DNA of 64,000 nt. Origin: Chromatiales bacterium (GTDB taxonomy: Bacteria > Pseudomonadota > Gammaproteobacteria > Xanthomonadales > SZUA-36). The translations under genes and the position numbers were made by a program. Every line of letters starts with the position of its first letter. The first letter of the stretch is position 1. The notes under the pieces were generated by a model. The model was not told the origin of the DNA and did no database searches. It saw only the letters and a list, made by a program, of their open reading frames with translations. Shown here piece after piece: positions 1-9,091 of the stretch. The DNA is taken from assembly GCA_024640045.1 (NCBI GenBank), contig JAHEFS010000001.1, positions 1 through 64,000 of the forward strand, read 5' to 3'.

Positions 1-217
1 ACGAATAACTGGGCATAATAATTAAGTTCAGAGCAAAAACCACGAATAAGGCAGAAGCGATAGTTTCGCTTTCGGCTGCGGATTCAACTGAACTATGCAA
101 CTGGTTGGAGCAGTGCCTAATACCTTGAACTTAAGTTCACGCATAGGAGGCCGAACGGGTTGACTTGCTGTTGTTAGGAAATGCGCCATTATTGCGACGA
201 ATTCTGGCAAGAGAAAT

Positions 218-248
218 AAAAAAGGCTTATGAAAATGCATAAGCCTTT
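218..248 (-). terminator. Rho-independent terminator after the truncated tRNA-Met tail
   Basis: An 11-bp perfect stem (221-231 with 238-248, arm AAAGGCTTATG) encloses a 6-nt loop and is followed on the minus strand by six T residues (223-218). It lies 9 nt beyond the duplicated tRNA tail at 257-281. It may therefore be an original terminator of the tRNA-Met transcription unit that was displaced when the tail was duplicated; that history is inference. Confidence 0.75.
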
Positions 249-256
249 GAATTATC

Positions 257-281
257 TGGTGGTGATGGGTGGACTTGAACC
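257..281 (-). repeat. 25-bp direct repeat of the tRNA-Met 3' end
   Basis: Positions 257-281 match 425-449 exactly. The copied part is the T-loop, the 3' T-stem strand, the acceptor 3' strand and CCA of the tRNA-Met at 425-501. The rest of the tRNA is not recognisable next to this copy, where an 8-bp inverted repeat (282-289 with 324-331) occurs instead. A tRNA 3'-end duplication of this size is the usual footprint of site-specific integration (an att pair), but only 143 bp separate the copies and no integrase is visible. A decayed second tRNA is the alternative. Confidence 0.8.
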
Positions 282-394
282 CCGTTCCGTACTCGGCATT
301 CGGTTGCAGGTATCTGATCTTCTCGGAACGGAAGTGTGTGGCGCCGGGAAATACCGCGACCCTTGGTGCCAGGTCCGCCGTCGACACAAATGAT

Positions 395-417
395 AAGGGC
401 CCCGTTCAGGGGCCCTT
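395..417 (-). terminator. Hairpin terminator downstream of tRNA-Met
   Basis: A 9-bp GC-rich stem (395-403 with 409-417, arm AAGGGCCCC) with a 5-nt loop starts 7 nt after the CCA end of the tRNA. The minus-strand tail after it is only mildly T-rich, so termination may be imperfect. Confidence 0.6.
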
Positions 418-424
418 TGGCATT

Positions 425-501
425 TGGTGGTGATGGGTGGACTTGAACCACCGACCTCAGCATTATGAGTGCCGCGCTCTAACCAGCTGAGCTACATCAC
501 C
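425..501 (-). tRNA. tRNA-Met (CAU), elongator type
   Basis: A 77-nt cloverleaf on the minus strand: acceptor GGTGATG pairs with CATCACC, followed by ACCA. The D-loop contains AGCTCAGCTGGTTAGAGC, the anticodon loop CTCATAA gives anticodon CAU, and the T-loop is TTCAAGT. CCA is encoded. The first acceptor pair is a G-C pair, unlike the mismatched start of initiator tRNA, and the overall sequence resembles the elongator tRNA-Met more than the lysidine tRNA-Ile2. That choice among CAU tRNAs is by comparison from memory. It lies directly downstream of the PfkB-family gene on the same strand but has its own promoter. Confidence 0.92.
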
Positions 502-514
502 TTTGGGGGCGCAA

Positions 515-543
515 ATTCTCTATTCCCGGGCGGTGCTTGTCAA
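515..543 (-). promoter_or_regulatory. Sigma-70 promoter of tRNA-Met
   Basis: On the minus strand a perfect TTGACA (543-538) is followed after 17 nt by GAGAAT (520-515). The stretch between the -10 and the tRNA start is the GC-rich TTGCGCCCCC, a discriminator typical of stringently controlled stable-RNA promoters. Confidence 0.65.
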
Positions 544-563
544 CCGCAAATCCGTGTTTTTAC

Positions 564-1496
564 TCAGAACCGGTAGCCGTAAGTCTCGTGAAACCGGTCC
601 TGGATTTCCTGCAGGCTGGGCGTGTGGCCCTGTGGTCCCTGGTGCGCGACCTTGATGGAACCCATGACCGAGCCGATCCGGCAGGAAGTCACCAGGTCCA
701 GATCGTTTTCGATGCCATAGATCAGGCCAGAACGATAAGCATCGCCGCAACCGGTCGGGTCCAGCACGGCTGCCGGCGTCACAGGTTCGATTTCACGGTG
801 CTCGTTCCGGGCGTACAGCGACGAACCTTTCGAACCGCGGGTCACGATCAAGGCTTCGACCTGGGCGGCGATATCGGCACCGCGCAGGCCCGTGCGCTCC
901 TGCAGCAGCTGGAATTCATAGTCATTCAGCACGATCCAGTCGGCTTCTTCGATGAAAACTTCAAGCTCGTCACCGTTGAACAGGGTCATGGCCTGCCCCG
1001 GGTCGAACAGGTGTGGGATGCCCGCATCCTGGAAGTCCCTGCTGTGCTGCAGCATGGCCATCTTGCCGTCCGGCGCCACGATGCCCACGGTTATTCCCTC
1101 GGTTTCCGCCACCTTGTTCAGGTACGACTGCTGCATCGCACCGGGGTGGAAGGCGGTGATCTGATTGTCTTCAACATCGGTGGTGATGAATGCTTGCGGG
1201 GTGAATTCACCCGGCAAGTGCCTGACGTACCGGGTCGAAATGCCGAGTTTGTCCAGGTGCTCGCGGTAGGGGCCAAAGTCGTCGCCGACCGTTGCCATGG
1301 GAAACGGCTCGCCGCCGAGCAGTTTGACGTTGTAGGAGATATTGCCCGCCACGCCACCAAATTGCCGGCGCATTTCCGGCACCAGGAAGGAAACGTTCAG
1401 AATATGAACTTTCTCCGGAAGGATGTGGTCTTTGAACCGCTCCGGGAACACCATGATGGTGTCATAGGCCAACGAGCCACAGATCAGCGCCGACAT
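564..1496 (-). CDS. PfkB-family carbohydrate/nucleoside kinase
   Basis: A 310-residue cytosolic sugar or nucleoside kinase of the ribokinase/PfkB superfamily, transferring the ATP gamma-phosphate to a hydroxyl. The N-terminal substrate signature FGGVAGNISYN lies near residues 46-56. The C-terminal family motif DPTGCGDAYRSG supplies the anion hole and catalytic Asp. Length fits the family. The ATG is preceded by GAGGGTG at good spacing. The long N-terminal block is reminiscent of bacterial proteins annotated as adenosine kinase, but the substrate cannot be settled from sequence. It stands alone on the minus strand, divergent from mreB. Confidence 0.88.
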   Translation of the reverse strand: MSALICGSLAYDTIMVFPERFKDHILPEKVHILNVSFLVPEMRRQFGGVAGNISYNVKLLGGEPFPMATVGDDFGPYREHLDKLGISTRYVRHLPGEFTPQAFITTDVEDNQITAFHPGAMQQSYLNKVAETEGITVGIVAPDGKMAMLQHSRDFQDAGIPHLFDPGQAMTLFNGDELEVFIEEADWIVLNDYEFQLLQERTGLRGADIAAQVEALIVTRGSKGSSLYARNEHREIEPVTPAAVLDPTGCGDAYRSGLIYGIENDLDLVTSCRIGSVMGSIKVAHQGPQGHTPSLQEIQDRFHETYGYRF

Positions 1497-1606
1497 TTTT
1501 CACCCTCAAAACTACGCGAATGCGCGCATTCTATCTGATTTGGGCAGCGCGCCGGCTGATTTGCCTCAAACTCGCATGAATACTGGGTTAACAAGGGTGA
1601 GTTGGC

Positions 1607-1635
1607 TTGCTGTACCCGGGGCGGGCTGATACATT
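1607..1635 (+). promoter_or_regulatory. Possible mreB promoter
   Basis: TTGCTG (1607-1612), a 17-nt spacer and TACATT (1630-1635) lie 42 nt before the mreB ATG. Both boxes are weak matches, and the 180-bp divergent spacer must also drive the kinase gene on the other strand. Confidence 0.3.
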
Positions 1636-1637
1636 AG

Positions 1638-2726
<1,089 letters not shown>

Positions 2727-2792
2727 CCGGTCAGGAAGATGCTCATGCCGTCATCCGGGGAAGCAGGCACGCTTTACCTGTCGGGGTGATCA

Positions 2793-3719
2793 TTGCCCCG
2801 GCTTGACCCCAGTGGTTCCCCTCGGCTCATTGGCCAGGAGAGCGTGCGCACCGCGCGCCTGATGGTCTACCTCTTGTTGGCGATCGTTCTGATGGCCATG
2901 GATCAGCGTGGACAGTACGTCCAGCATGCACGAGGCATGGCGCTGGTCGTGCTCGAGCCTGTTTTCCACCTGGTCGATTGGCCTGCCCGCGCCATTAGAG
3001 GGGTGCGGACCTACTCGCGTTCGTATGGCGATTTGGTTGACGAGAATGAAACGCTCGAACAACTGCTGCTGAGACAGTCCGGTTCGGTGCAGCGCCAGCG
3101 AGCTCTACAGCAGGAAAATCGGCGGCTTCGGGAAATGCTGGAAGCCACTGATGGCCGCGAGTTCAGTTACCGTTTCGCGGAAATGCTGCAGGTTGATCTT
3201 GATCCCCTGTCCCACCAGGTGCTGATTGATCATGGGAGCGGCGATGGTGTTTTCGAAGGGCAGGCCGTGATCGATGGTCAGGGGATCATGGGGCAGGTCG
3301 AGCACGTGCTGCTGAATACCTCCACGGTCCGATTGATTTCCGACCCTGACCACGCACTGCCGGTTCAGTCGAGCCGTACGGGTCTGCGCACGGTGGCTTA
3401 CGGGACGGGTTCCACCGATTCGTTATTGTTACCCAACGTCCCCTTGCAGGCGGACGTGCGCGAGGGCGACCTGCTGGTGACCTCGGGTCTCGGCGACCGG
3501 TTTCCGGCGGGTTTCCCCGTGGCCACGGTCGCGACCATCGAGCGCGGTGAGGGTGAGATGTTCGCACGGGTCTATGCCCGGCCGCTGGCGGCCCTCGATC
3601 GCGGCAGGGAGGTTCTGCTGGTGCTGCCCACGCCGGGTCCGGCGCCCGCCTTGGAAGTGCCGGTTGATGACACGGTGGGTTCTGTTTCTGAAGTGGCGGA
3701 CGAAGGAGGGCAGCCATGA
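2793..3719 (+). CDS. mreC: Rod shape-determining protein MreC
   Basis: Bitopic inner-membrane elongasome protein, 308 residues, with a cytoplasmic N terminus, one membrane helix (about 22-37), a coiled coil (about 75-115) and a periplasmic double beta-barrel with the conserved ALPVQ and VTSGLGDRFPAGFPVA segments. It bridges MreB/MreD and PBP2. The start is TTG at 2793: a stop at 2787 closes the frame upstream, and the residues before the helix fit the family's N-terminal region. The next in-frame candidates (GTG and ATG codons just before the helix) would remove that region. It overlaps mreD by 4 bp. Confidence 0.94.
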   Translation: MPRLDPSGSPRLIGQESVRTARLMVYLLLAIVLMAMDQRGQYVQHARGMALVVLEPVFHLVDWPARAIRGVRTYSRSYGDLVDENETLEQLLLRQSGSVQRQRALQQENRRLREMLEATDGREFSYRFAEMLQVDLDPLSHQVLIDHGSGDGVFEGQAVIDGQGIMGQVEHVLLNTSTVRLISDPDHALPVQSSRTGLRTVAYGTGSTDSLLLPNVPLQADVREGDLLVTSGLGDRFPAGFPVATVATIERGEGEMFARVYARPLAALDRGREVLLVLPTPGPAPALEVPVDDTVGSVSEVADEGGQP

Positions 3720-4207
3720 GCCGGCGCGGCGACAGGTGGGGCACCCTGGCGCTCGTTTTGATCGCCGCTGCCCTGCTGATGGTGCTGCCATTGCCGGGCG
3801 TGCTCGACTTACTGCGGCCCTACTGGGTGGCGCTGGTCCTGATTTACTGGGTGTTGGAGGACCAGGGTTCGTTTAGCCTGGGCCTGGCTTTTCTCATTGG
3901 TTTGCTGCTGGACCTGCTAACGAGCAGCCTGCTGGGCCTACATGCTCTCAGCCTCGTCATCATGGTGTACCTGGTCGAACGGTTTCGTGCCCGGATCCGG
4001 TTTTTTCCGCCCTGGCAGCAGGCCGCGACCGTTTTCGCCCTGCTGGTCAACGACCGGATCATCCTGTTGTGGATTGCAACCTTGCTGGGTGAGCCGCTGC
4101 CGACCTGGCACTACTGGTTGCCGCCCCTGGTGGGCGTGATCATCTGGCCTTGGCTGTTTCTGTTTCTCGATCGCGCGCGCATTGGGCAACGCACTCCGCG
4201 GGCGTGA
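3716..4207 (+). CDS. mreD: Rod shape-determining protein MreD
   Basis: Integral inner-membrane elongasome subunit, 163 residues and almost wholly hydrophobic, with about five predicted membrane helices. The family hallmarks are position in the operon, length and the pattern of helices, including a segment like GLLLDLLTSSLLGLHAL. ATG overlaps the mreC stop (ATGA), and its own stop shares a base with the mrdA start (TGATG), so translation of mreC-mreD-mrdA is probably coupled. Confidence 0.93.
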   Translation: MSRRGDRWGTLALVLIAAALLMVLPLPGVLDLLRPYWVALVLIYWVLEDQGSFSLGLAFLIGLLLDLLTSSLLGLHALSLVIMVYLVERFRARIRFFPPWQQAATVFALLVNDRIILLWIATLLGEPLPTWHYWLPPLVGVIIWPWLFLFLDRARIGQRTPRA

Positions 4208-6069
4208 TGATACAGACCGGCCGGCAACAACCGATCAAGGTCCAGGCTGACGAGCAAAGGCTTTTCGTGTCTCGTGCCCGGGCCGGCTTCCTGGTGATCC
4301 TGCTGTGCCTGCTGGCACTGACGGCGCGTTATTTTTACTTGCAGGTTTACCTGCATGATGACTTTTCGACCCGGTCCGAGAGTAACCGGATGCACGTGCA
4401 GCCTGTGGCCCCCAACCGCGGGCTGATTTATGACCGGCGTGGCCGGTTGCTGGCCGAAAACCGTCCGGCGTATCGGCTCGAATTGGTGCCGGAAGAGGCG
4501 GGCGACGTCGAAGCCACTCTGGACGCTCTGAGCGATGTCGTTGCGATCAGCGACGACGATCGGGAAAGATTTCAACAAAACCGCAACCGCTACCGCGATT
4601 TCCAGGGCATCCCGGTTCGCTTCAACCTGGATGAGGAGGAAGTCGCCCGCTTAGCTGTCAACCGGCACCGATTTCAAGGCGTGGGCGTCATTCCCTACCT
4701 GTCCCGGTATTACCCTTATGGCGAACTCCTGACCCACGTGTTGGGATATGTGGGAAGGCTCGACGCGGCCGATCTCAGGTCGGTGGACGAGGCCAATTAT
4801 CGCGGCACGACCCATATCGGCAAGACTGGTATCGAGCGGTACTACGAGGACAGTCTGCACGGCCTGAGCGGAATTGAACGGGTTGAAACCAACTCGCGTG
4901 GACGGGTATTACAGCTGCTGGAGCGGCAGGACCCGGTGGCCGGTCATGACCTGATTCTGTCGCTGGACGTGGCGGTGCAGCAAGCGGCCTGGGAGACACT
5001 CGGGGAACGCACAGGCGCGGTCGTTGCGATCGACCCACGGGATGGCAGCGTGATTGCAATGGTCAGCAAGCCCTCCTATGACGGCAATGCTTTCGTTCAC
5101 GGGATTAGCGGGAAAGACTACCAGGACATCCTCAATGCGCCGAACCGGCCCTTGTTCAACCGTGTCACCAGCGGGGGCTACGAGCCCGGTTCCACCCTGA
5201 AACCGTTCATTGGCCTGGCGGGTCTGGAGCTGGATGTGACCCGTAGAGACGCGCGAATTTTCTCCAACGGCGCCTATTACCTTGACGGGCAGTCGCGTCC
5301 GTTCCGCGACTGGAAAGACGGCGGGCACGGCTGGGTCGATATTCGTGGTGCGCTGGAACAGTCGGTCAACACCTACTTTTATGGCTTGGCGCTCAACCTT
5401 GGAATCGATCGCATTCACGACTACCTGGACCAGTTCGGTTTCGGCAAGCTGACGGGCATTGACGTTCCCGGAGAGAGCAGTGGGCTGCTGCCCTCCAGGT
5501 CGTGGAAAAGGGGCCGGTATAACGAGGCCTGGTACCCGGGCGAAACGGTCATCAGCGGGATTGGCCAGGGCTTTAACGTGGTCACGCCGCTACAGTTGGC
5601 CACTGCCCTGGCCGCGCTGGTCAATGGCGGGACTGTCCGACAGCCCCGGCTGTTGTTTGCGGAGAAACCTTCCGATGGCGGCATTGCACGACGGGTCGAA
5701 GCCCCCGTGGCGGGTACGGTTCCGGTAGTCGACGCGGAGGACTGGGGGGCGGTGCTGGAAGGCATGCGCCGGGTGGTCAACGGCCCGCGCGGAACGGCGC
5801 GAAGCGTGGCCCTGAACGCGGATTACGAAATTGCCGGCAAGACCGGTACGGCACAGGTCTATGGCTTGGCAGTTGGCGAGGAATACGAGGAAAGCGAAGT
5901 GGCTGAACACTTGCGCCACCATGCGTTGTTCATCGCTTTTGCCCCGTTCGAGGACCCACGCATTGTCGTCGCCGTGGTGGTGGATCACGGCGGCGCTGGC
6001 TCCACCCGCGCGGCGCCAGTGGCGCGTGCTGTGCTGGATGCCTGGTTACAGCAGGAGTGGTCGCCATGA
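4207..6069 (+). CDS. mrdA: Penicillin-binding protein 2 (peptidoglycan transpeptidase)
   Basis: Class B PBP of the elongasome, 620 residues, cross-linking lateral-wall peptidoglycan in partnership with RodA. A signal-anchor helix lies near residues 22-42, then the PBP dimerisation domain and the transpeptidase domain. Active-site motifs: STLK with Ser329, SVN at about 386-388, and KTGT with Lys545. The ATG at 4207 is chosen because it overlaps the mreD stop as TGATG; a longer in-frame start at 4150 would sit deep inside mreD. The 3' end overlaps rodA (ATGA). Confidence 0.96.
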   Translation: MIQTGRQQPIKVQADEQRLFVSRARAGFLVILLCLLALTARYFYLQVYLHDDFSTRSESNRMHVQPVAPNRGLIYDRRGRLLAENRPAYRLELVPEEAGDVEATLDALSDVVAISDDDRERFQQNRNRYRDFQGIPVRFNLDEEEVARLAVNRHRFQGVGVIPYLSRYYPYGELLTHVLGYVGRLDAADLRSVDEANYRGTTHIGKTGIERYYEDSLHGLSGIERVETNSRGRVLQLLERQDPVAGHDLILSLDVAVQQAAWETLGERTGAVVAIDPRDGSVIAMVSKPSYDGNAFVHGISGKDYQDILNAPNRPLFNRVTSGGYEPGSTLKPFIGLAGLELDVTRRDARIFSNGAYYLDGQSRPFRDWKDGGHGWVDIRGALEQSVNTYFYGLALNLGIDRIHDYLDQFGFGKLTGIDVPGESSGLLPSRSWKRGRYNEAWYPGETVISGIGQGFNVVTPLQLATALAALVNGGTVRQPRLLFAEKPSDGGIARRVEAPVAGTVPVVDAEDWGAVLEGMRRVVNGPRGTARSVALNADYEIAGKTGTAQVYGLAVGEEYEESEVAEHLRHHALFIAFAPFEDPRIVVAVVVDHGGAGSTRAAPVARAVLDAWLQQEWSP

Positions 6070-7157
6070 GGCGCCTGCTGCCGGGCTGGGTGGGGTTGCC
6101 GCGACTGGATCCGGTACTGCTGGCGCTGATCCTGCTGGTGCTCAGTCTTGGCCTCTTTGTGGTCTACAGTGCATCCGGACAGGATATAGGCATGGTCGAG
6201 CGTCAGGCTGTCCGGATCGGGATCGGGTTACTGGCCATGCTGGTATTGAGCCAGGTTCCGCCTCACGTGCTGCGTGCCTGGACGCCCTGGCTGTACTTGC
6301 TGGGCCTGAGCCTGGTAGCGGCGACCTGGGTATTCGGCGTTGGTCGTGGCGCTCAGCGCTGGCTGGATTTCGGCATCGTACGTTTTCAGCCTTCAGAAAT
6401 CATGAAGCTGGCCGTGCCCATGATGGTGGCGTGGTATCTGCACCCCAGGGTTTTGCCGCCGAACAGCCGGAACATTCTGATGGCGTTGCTCATCATGGCT
6501 GCGCCGGCATTTCTGATTGCCCGGCAGCCCGACCTGGGTACCGCCTTGCTGGTGGCGATGAGCGGCGGGTTTACCCTGTTCCTGGCGGGTCTTCGCTGGC
6601 GGGTCATCCTGGGGTTTGCCGGTGCGGGGGTCGCCGCGGCACCTTTGCTCTGGATGGGCATGAAGGAATACCAGCGAAACCGGGTCAGAACCTTTCTCGA
6701 CCCCGAGGCCGACCCTCTCGGCCAGGGTTGGAACATCATCCAATCGAAGATTGCCGTGGGCTCCGGAGGTGTTACCGGAAAAGGCTGGCTGCATGGCACA
6801 CAGTCGCGACTGGAATTCATACCCGAGCGGCATACGGACTTCATTCTCGCCGTGTTGTCGGAGGAGTTCGGGTTCCTCGGGATCTGTGTGTTGCTGGCCG
6901 TTTACCTGATGCTGATCGCGCGTGGACTTTATGTCGCCAGCCTGGCGCGGGACACTTACTCTCGCCTGCTGGCGGGGAGCCTGGCGATGATCCTGTTTGT
7001 CTACGTGACTGTCAACGGTGGCATGGTCTCGGGCCTGCTCCCCGTGGTCGGCGTACCGTTGCCACTGATCAGTTATGGCGGGACCTCAGCGGTCACCTTG
7101 CTGGCGGGCATGGGCATCATGATGTCGGTTTATGGACACAGGAAATTCATCCATTAA
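6066..7157 (+). CDS. rodA: SEDS peptidoglycan polymerase RodA
   Basis: Polytopic SEDS-family glycosyltransferase, 363 residues with about ten membrane helices, polymerising lipid II during elongation together with PBP2. Family landmarks are RQPDLGTALLV (containing the conserved catalytic-loop Asp region), FIPERHTDFILAVLSEEFG and PLPLISYGGTS. ATG at 6066 overlaps the mrdA stop; the GTG nine bases upstream is less likely. The mltB start lies 102 bp downstream. Confidence 0.96.
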   Translation: MRRLLPGWVGLPRLDPVLLALILLVLSLGLFVVYSASGQDIGMVERQAVRIGIGLLAMLVLSQVPPHVLRAWTPWLYLLGLSLVAATWVFGVGRGAQRWLDFGIVRFQPSEIMKLAVPMMVAWYLHPRVLPPNSRNILMALLIMAAPAFLIARQPDLGTALLVAMSGGFTLFLAGLRWRVILGFAGAGVAAAPLLWMGMKEYQRNRVRTFLDPEADPLGQGWNIIQSKIAVGSGGVTGKGWLHGTQSRLEFIPERHTDFILAVLSEEFGFLGICVLLAVYLMLIARGLYVASLARDTYSRLLAGSLAMILFVYVTVNGGMVSGLLPVVGVPLPLISYGGTSAVTLLAGMGIMMSVYGHRKFIH

Positions 7158-7259
7158 TGTGAATCTATCAGGGTTTGAGTGGTCTGTTCGGGTACACTTT
7201 GACCGGAGCCGTCGAGCAGTCCGGACACCCGGGGCGGGAATAAATTGACAGGTAAGCGT

Positions 7260-8246
7260 ATGAAGCAGATCGTTATCGGGCTGGTTTTCATGGTTTTCGC
7301 GCATTGGGCCAGCGCCGAAGAGGCGCACCCGGGCGCACAGGCGTTTGTCGACCGGGCCGTGCAGGAGCATGGTTTCGACCCCGAGCAGGTCAACCTGCTG
7401 CTGGCCGAAGCACGCTTCCAGCAGTCCATCGTTGATGCCATGACGCGTCCAGCGGAAGGAAAACCCTGGTTCGATTACCGCCCCATCTTCCTCACGGAGA
7501 AGCGCATCGAGGAAGGAGTTGCTTTCTGGCGTGAGAACCGTGAACTGGTGGAGAAGGTGGCGAAGCAATTCGGGGTCGACCCGCAATTCATCGTCGCCAT
7601 TATCGGTGTCGAAACCTTTTACGGAAGAATTACCGGCAATTATCGTGTCATCGATGCCCTGGCCACGCTCGGGTTCTACTATCCAGAGGAATTGTCCAGG
7701 GATCGTTCCGGTTTTTTCTCCGGTGAATTGTTGCAGTTCATGTTGCTGGGCCAGGAAGAGAATCTGCCGTTGACCGAAGTGACCGGGTCCTACGCAGGCG
7801 CGATGGGTATGGGGCAGTTCATTCCCAGCAGTTATCGCGCCTATGCGGTCGATTTCGATGGCAATGGCAGCCGTGATTTGTGGAGATCGACGCCCGACGT
7901 CGTTGCCAGCGTGGCCAATTACCTGCATCAACATGGCTGGAAGGAAGGCGACCTCGTGGTCAGCAAGGCGGTCAGGAATGGTTCAGCGGACGAATCGGCC
8001 ATTGCCCGCGGCAACTACAAGCCTGCACAGACCGTTGCCAGTATCGCCGAACGCGGATTCCTCTCTGCTCCGGACCTCGACCCGGAACGCCTGGCCGCAG
8101 TGCTGGAACTGGAAGAGAAAGATCGTTCAACCTACTGGCTGATTTTCGACAATTTCTACGTGATCACTCGTTATAACCGCTCACCCCTGTATGCGATGGC
8201 CGTGTTGCAACTGGGCGAGGAAATACAGGCCGGGCTGGCCGAATGA
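7260..8246 (+). CDS. mltB: Lytic murein transglycosylase B (GH103)
   Basis: Periplasmic lytic transglycosylase, 328 residues, cleaving the MurNAc-GlcNAc bond to give 1,6-anhydro-muropeptides. A Sec signal peptide ends near Ala-Ser-Ala (17-19) and has no lipobox, so the protein is soluble rather than a lipoprotein. The catalytic Glu118 lies in IIGVETFYGR, and SYAGAMGMGQFIPSSY is the typical second block. ATG at 7260 follows an AGGTAAG sequence; a TTG 15 bases upstream is less likely. It overlaps rlpA by ATGA. Its products would feed AmpG and AnmK encoded at 43286 and 44934. Confidence 0.94.
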   Translation: MKQIVIGLVFMVFAHWASAEEAHPGAQAFVDRAVQEHGFDPEQVNLLLAEARFQQSIVDAMTRPAEGKPWFDYRPIFLTEKRIEEGVAFWRENRELVEKVAKQFGVDPQFIVAIIGVETFYGRITGNYRVIDALATLGFYYPEELSRDRSGFFSGELLQFMLLGQEENLPLTEVTGSYAGAMGMGQFIPSSYRAYAVDFDGNGSRDLWRSTPDVVASVANYLHQHGWKEGDLVVSKAVRNGSADESAIARGNYKPAQTVASIAERGFLSAPDLDPERLAAVLELEEKDRSTYWLIFDNFYVITRYNRSPLYAMAVLQLGEEIQAGLAE

Positions 8247-9025
8247 AACGGTTTCCCTGGTATCTGTTCCTGTTGGCGGTCACGCTGTTATTGGGCGCCT
8301 GTGCGGGCGAACCCAAGCGGGACGAGCAGGCCGACGGGCCTTCTTCCCGAAAGATTTCTTCAGCCGATGTGGCCGATGCCGTGCCTCGTCCGGAATCGCG
8401 GGCACGCTACGGGAATCGTTCGCCTTACGAGGTGCTGGGCAAGCGTTACACGGTCATGCAGAGCAGTCATGGTTATCGCCAGCGAGGCATTGCTTCCTGG
8501 TATGGCAGTAAATTCCATGGGCGGCGCACGTCCAGTGGTGAGGTTTTCGACATGCACCTGGCCACGGCGGCCCATCGCAACCTGCCGCTGCCCACTTACG
8601 CCGAGGTGACCAACCTCGACAACGGCAAGAAAGTGGTCGTCAAGATCAATGACAGGGGGCCATTTCATGATGACCGCCTGATCGACTTGTCTTACGGTGC
8701 GGCCATTCGCCTGGGCATGACCGGCACGGGCACGGCCCGCGTGGAAGTTCGAGCCATCAGTTTCGATGAGCCCGCGCCCCAGCGTGTGGCGATGAAGCAG
8801 GCGGATGGAACCTTCCTGCAGGTGGGGGCCTTTCGCGAACGGGAGTCAGCTGAAGAGTTGGCCGGAAGAATGATGGAAGAGCGCCTGCAGCCGGTATCCA
8901 TCCAGAATGGTGGTGGGTACTTCAAGGTGTGGATCGGGCCGTACCAGGAAGAGCGTGATCTGCAATTCGCTATGAACCGTGTTGTTGAACTGGGGCTCGA
9001 GCGCCCTCATAAAGTGAAGCGCTGA
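8243..9025 (+). CDS. rlpA: Septal ring lytic transglycosylase / lipoprotein RlpA
   Basis: Outer-membrane-anchored RlpA, 260 residues. Signal peptide with lipobox LLGAC (Cys20). A double-psi beta-barrel domain (about 75-165) carries GIASWYG, LPLPTYAEVTNL and KINDRGPF, with the His and Asp of the catalytic core. A C-terminal SPOR domain (about 185-260) binds denuded glycan strands at the septum. The mltB-rlpA-dacA order is a conserved gammaproteobacterial arrangement. Confidence 0.95.
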   Translation: MKRFPWYLFLLAVTLLLGACAGEPKRDEQADGPSSRKISSADVADAVPRPESRARYGNRSPYEVLGKRYTVMQSSHGYRQRGIASWYGSKFHGRRTSSGEVFDMHLATAAHRNLPLPTYAEVTNLDNGKKVVVKINDRGPFHDDRLIDLSYGAAIRLGMTGTGTARVEVRAISFDEPAPQRVAMKQADGTFLQVGAFRERESAEELAGRMMEERLQPVSIQNGGGYFKVWIGPYQEERDLQFAMNRVVELGLERPHKVKR

Positions 9026-9091
9026 AGCGCAAACCCTGGAAGGTTTCCCTTGCTTGCACTTCTGCCCACAAAACGGAACGATGACCGACCC

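Noticed and set aside
28..387. A 119-codon minus-strand open frame covering the duplicated tRNA tail
   Set aside because: Part of it is translated tRNA sequence and terminator, there is no ribosome-binding site, and no family resemblance.
537..1538. A 333-codon open frame on the plus strand opposite the PfkB-family kinase gene
   Set aside because: The minus strand encodes a protein with clear PfkB motifs over the same interval. The plus frame has no recognisable domain and is a GC-driven shadow.
5831..7162. A 443-codon open frame overlapping mrdA and rodA in another frame
   Set aside because: Both real genes show complete family motifs and overlapping start/stop signals; the alternative frame has no family features.
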